A stretch of 64,000 bases of DNA, taken from positions 87,131 to 151,130 of the forward strand of contig CACNIK010000003.1 of NCBI GenBank assembly GCA_902620525.1. The letters are read 5' to 3'. Source of the DNA: an uncultured Pelagibacteraceae bacterium (lineage in GTDB: Bacteria > Pseudomonadota > Alphaproteobacteria > Pelagibacterales > Pelagibacteraceae). Both the position numbers and the translations under genes were made by a program. Shown here one piece after another: positions 61,875-64,000 of the stretch; position 1 is the stretch's first letter, and each line of letters opens with the position of its first letter. Below the pieces are notes generated by a model. It had not been told where the DNA came from and made no database searches. It saw only the letters and a list, made by a program, of their open reading frames with translations.

Positions 61875-63409
61875 TATTCTACCTTTTTAAATAAAATTTC
61901 AATATTTCCTAATTCTTTATCATGATTTAAGGATTTGTTACTATCTATTTCGTCTATATTTCTAAGTTCTTTTTTTACATTTATTATATCAAGAATTTTG
62001 TTAGCGCTTATTGGCATTATAGGTAATAAAAGAATACTTATGTTTTTAATTTGTTCAACAATTGAATATAAAATAGAATTCATTTTTTTAACATCAGTTT
62101 TTTTGAGTGACCAAGGCTCAGAGTCATTAAAATATTTATTGGAGTCAAAAGAGTATTCTATAACCTGTTTTATGTAGTTGTTTAGATCTTGTTTATCAAT
62201 AAATTTATTTAATCTTTTTATGTCTTTTTTTAGTTTAGTTGTTAATGATTTTCCTTCATTTGTAACAGAGTTACTTTTAGGAATTTTATTGTTACAATTT
62301 TTTTTTAAAAAAGCAAAAACTCTTTGACATAAATTTCCATAATTATTTGCTAAATCATTATTTATACAATTTTTCAAATTTTCCAACGATACATTTCCAT
62401 CATTTCCTAATGAAACTTCTTTGATTAAATAATATCTAAGTTGATCAATCCCATAATTTTTAATTATGTCCAATGGATCGAGAATGTTTCCAAGTGATTT
62501 TGACATTTTTTTTTCATCAGAAAGTATCCATCCATGACCAAATATTCTTTTAGGTAAAGGTAATTTGGCAGCCATTAAAAATGCAGGCCAGTAAATTGCA
62601 TGAAATCTCAGGATATCCTTACCTATAATATGTAAATCAGCAGGCCAATAGTTTTTATATAAATCAGAAGAAACGTCTGGATAATTAAGTGCACTTAAAT
62701 AATTAGTTAGAGCGTCTAGCCATACATAAATAATATGCTTGTTATTTTTAGGCACTGGTATGCCCCACGAAAAAGATGTTCTGCTTACAGATAAATCTTT
62801 AAGTCCCTTCTCAACAAATTTTACAACCTCATTTTTTCTTGCAATAGGAAGAATGAAAGAAGGATTAGATTTATAAACATCTAATAATTTTTTATTCCAT
62901 GCAGAAAGTTTAAAAAAATATGACTCCTCTTCTACCCACTCGACTTTTGAACCAGATAATTTTGATATTTTCAAACCATCCTTTTCTTCAATTTCATCAT
63001 CATCATAGTAAGCTTCATCAGAAACTGAATACCAACCTTTATATTTATCTAAATAAATATCACCAGATTGAACTAATTTATTCCATAAATCTTCTACCGA
63101 CTTATGATGTCTCTTTTCAGTAGTCCTTATAAAATCATTGTTTGAAAGATTTAAAATTTTTGTTAACTCTTTAAATTTTTCAGATAATTCGTCACAAAAT
63201 TTTTGAGTATCTTTTTTATTTTTTTCTGCTTCTCTCTGAATTTTTAAACCGTGTTCATCAGTACCTGTTAAAAAATAAACTTTGTATCCTTCTAATCTTT
63301 TATAGCGAGCAATAACATCTGCAACTATACTTGAATAAGCATGGCCCATATGAGGTTTGCCTGATGGATAATAAATTGGTGTAGTTATATAATATTTTTT
63401 TGTATCCAC
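61874..63409 (-). CDS. metG: Methionyl-tRNA synthetase
   Basis: MetRS charges tRNA-Met. The 511 residues have the HIGH-like motif in YPSGKPHMGHAYS, FLTGTDEHGLKIQREAEKN, VYVWLDALTNYLSAL-type (here IIYVWLDALTNYLSAL) and KKMSKSLGNILDP for KMSKS. The zinc-knuckle Cys residues are absent and there is no C-terminal EMAPII-like extension, so it belongs to the short class. The start codon shares one base with the holB stop. Confidence 0.97.
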   Translation of the reverse strand: MDTKKYYITTPIYYPSGKPHMGHAYSSIVADVIARYKRLEGYKVYFLTGTDEHGLKIQREAEKNKKDTQKFCDELSEKFKELTKILNLSNNDFIRTTEKRHHKSVEDLWNKLVQSGDIYLDKYKGWYSVSDEAYYDDDEIEEKDGLKISKLSGSKVEWVEEESYFFKLSAWNKKLLDVYKSNPSFILPIARKNEVVKFVEKGLKDLSVSRTSFSWGIPVPKNNKHIIYVWLDALTNYLSALNYPDVSSDLYKNYWPADLHIIGKDILRFHAIYWPAFLMAAKLPLPKRIFGHGWILSDEKKMSKSLGNILDPLDIIKNYGIDQLRYYLIKEVSLGNDGNVSLENLKNCINNDLANNYGNLCQRVFAFLKKNCNNKIPKSNSVTNEGKSLTTKLKKDIKRLNKFIDKQDLNNYIKQVIEYSFDSNKYFNDSEPWSLKKTDVKKMNSILYSIVEQIKNISILLLPIMPISANKILDIINVKKELRNIDEIDSNKSLNHDKELGNIEILFKKVE

Positions 63410-64000
63410 TAAATATAGTTTTCTATTTCCACAAGCAAGTTTGTGTGATTTAAATTTAATTTACTTGAATCATGTATTTTTCTAATAATTTTAATTCTTT
63501 TATTATTTATAGTATCAACTTTTGTACTATTTCTAGATAAATTAAAATAATACTGATCTACTAAATATATTGCAAAACTCAAATAATCTTCATCTTTTTT
63601 AAGTTTATTTAATTTAAATAATTTCTTTAAATTTGAAATTAAATCATCATTGATATTAATTTTATCGTCTAAAAGTATCTTGTTATACCTCAAATAGTTT
63701 CCTGGCGTTAATTTTGAATTTTTTATAGCAATCTTATCTTCTATTTTGTGATCCAGCAGCAACTTTTTTATAATGTCAATCTTTGAAGAATTACTTAAAA
63801 AGAATATAAATTCAATTGATCTTGACTTTAAAGTTTCTAGAATATTTTGTCTTTGATTATTTATTAAAATAAAATAATTTGTAATAGACGGTTCTTCAAT
63901 TGTTTTAAGAAGAGCATTTACACAGTTACCACTTAAATATTCTACATCATCAAATATAACAAAACGATTAAAGTTATTTATTGAAGAATTTTGTAACGTT
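63409..64000 (-). CDS. holB: DNA polymerase III delta prime subunit, 5'-truncated by window edge
   Basis: The minus-strand frame is open from the right edge to the stop at 63409-63411, giving about 197 C-terminal residues. The visible AAA+ region reads FVIFDDVEYLSGNCVNALLK, TIEEPSITNYFILINNQRQ and LETLKSRSIEF. This is the clamp-loader pattern of a Walker B site followed by EEP and a sensor SRS motif. The C-terminal part is helical and Lys/Leu-rich, as in delta prime. Order holB-metG-tatD is classical. The N-terminus with the P-loop lies beyond the window. Confidence 0.88.
   Translation of the reverse strand, partial: TLQNSSINNFNRFVIFDDVEYLSGNCVNALLKTIEEPSITNYFILINNQRQNILETLKSRSIEFIFFLSNSSKIDIIKKLLLDHKIEDKIAIKNSKLTPGNYLRYNKILLDDKININDDLISNLKKLFKLNKLKKDEDYLSFAIYLVDQYYFNLSRNSTKVDTINNKRIKIIRKIHDSSKLNLNHTNLLVEIENYI

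Overview
The window is a gene-dense, very AT-rich stretch of an alphaproteobacterial chromosome. Overlapping or 0-20 bp junctions are the rule, and only one spacer exceeds 300 bp. The gene content points to the SAR11 clade (Pelagibacterales). It has a TPP riboswitch in front of an SSS-family transporter of the ThiV type, a DMSP demethylation gene set (dmdA, dmdB, dmdC), a K+-independent proton-pumping pyrophosphatase, Mg-type HemB, type II FBPase and heavily streamlined housekeeping operons. The assignment rests on gene content and composition only; no 16S gene is present.

Layout. 1-8.1 kb: the end of an O-methyltransferase, trhO, a MATE exporter, an amino-acid ABC permease and binding protein without an ATPase gene, then umuDC behind a TTGACT-17-TATAAA promoter and a perfect alphaproteobacterial SOS box, then riboswitch-thiV and a RarD-type permease. 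8.1-10.5 kb: tRNA-Ser(GCT) and a lytic transglycosylase. 10.5-17.8 kb: one compact + strand run dapA-smpB-folK-rel-pyrE-pdxJ-acpS-lepB-rnc-recO. 17.8-25.2 kb: hemB (minus), a 2OG-Fe oxygenase, rpiB, glyA, nrdR and the riboflavin operon ribD-ribE-ribB(X)-ribH-nusB. 25.3-32.7 kb: hppA, bamE, a Cbp3-like chaperone, rpmF, plsX, ihfA, merR, rpmG, a chorismate mutase, ctaA, rplM, rpsI. 32.7-38.3 kb: argC, a Lys-rich lipoprotein, hom, glpX, recJ and tRNA-Glu(TTC), with recJ ending inside the tRNA.

38.4-47.1 kb is the accessory part: an aldehyde dehydrogenase, a GIY-YIG protein, three glycosyltransferases of different families, an FkbM methyltransferase, and a tyrosine recombinase with an inverted-repeat site directly at its 5' end. 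A 54-residue two-helix membrane protein, a cupin-like protein and a GC-richer single-domain alkyltransferase follow, then a 380 bp spacer between convergent genes.

47.1-58.2 kb is a tightly packed ten-gene minus-strand run that begins 7 nt after tRNA-Pro(TGG). It reads 3-hydroxyacyl-CoA dehydrogenase/hydratase, dmdC, dmdB, OsmC, a crotonase lacking both catalytic glutamates, an alpha/beta hydrolase, dmdA, a complex I NDUFS4-like subunit, an SbmA/BacA-like transporter and an AEC transporter. Together these could take DMSP through methylmercaptopropionate and its CoA esters to methanethiol. 58.2-64 kb: nhaA, a SufU-like scaffold, a glutathione peroxidase, then minus-strand MBL hydrolase-tatD-metG-holB, with holB cut by the window edge.
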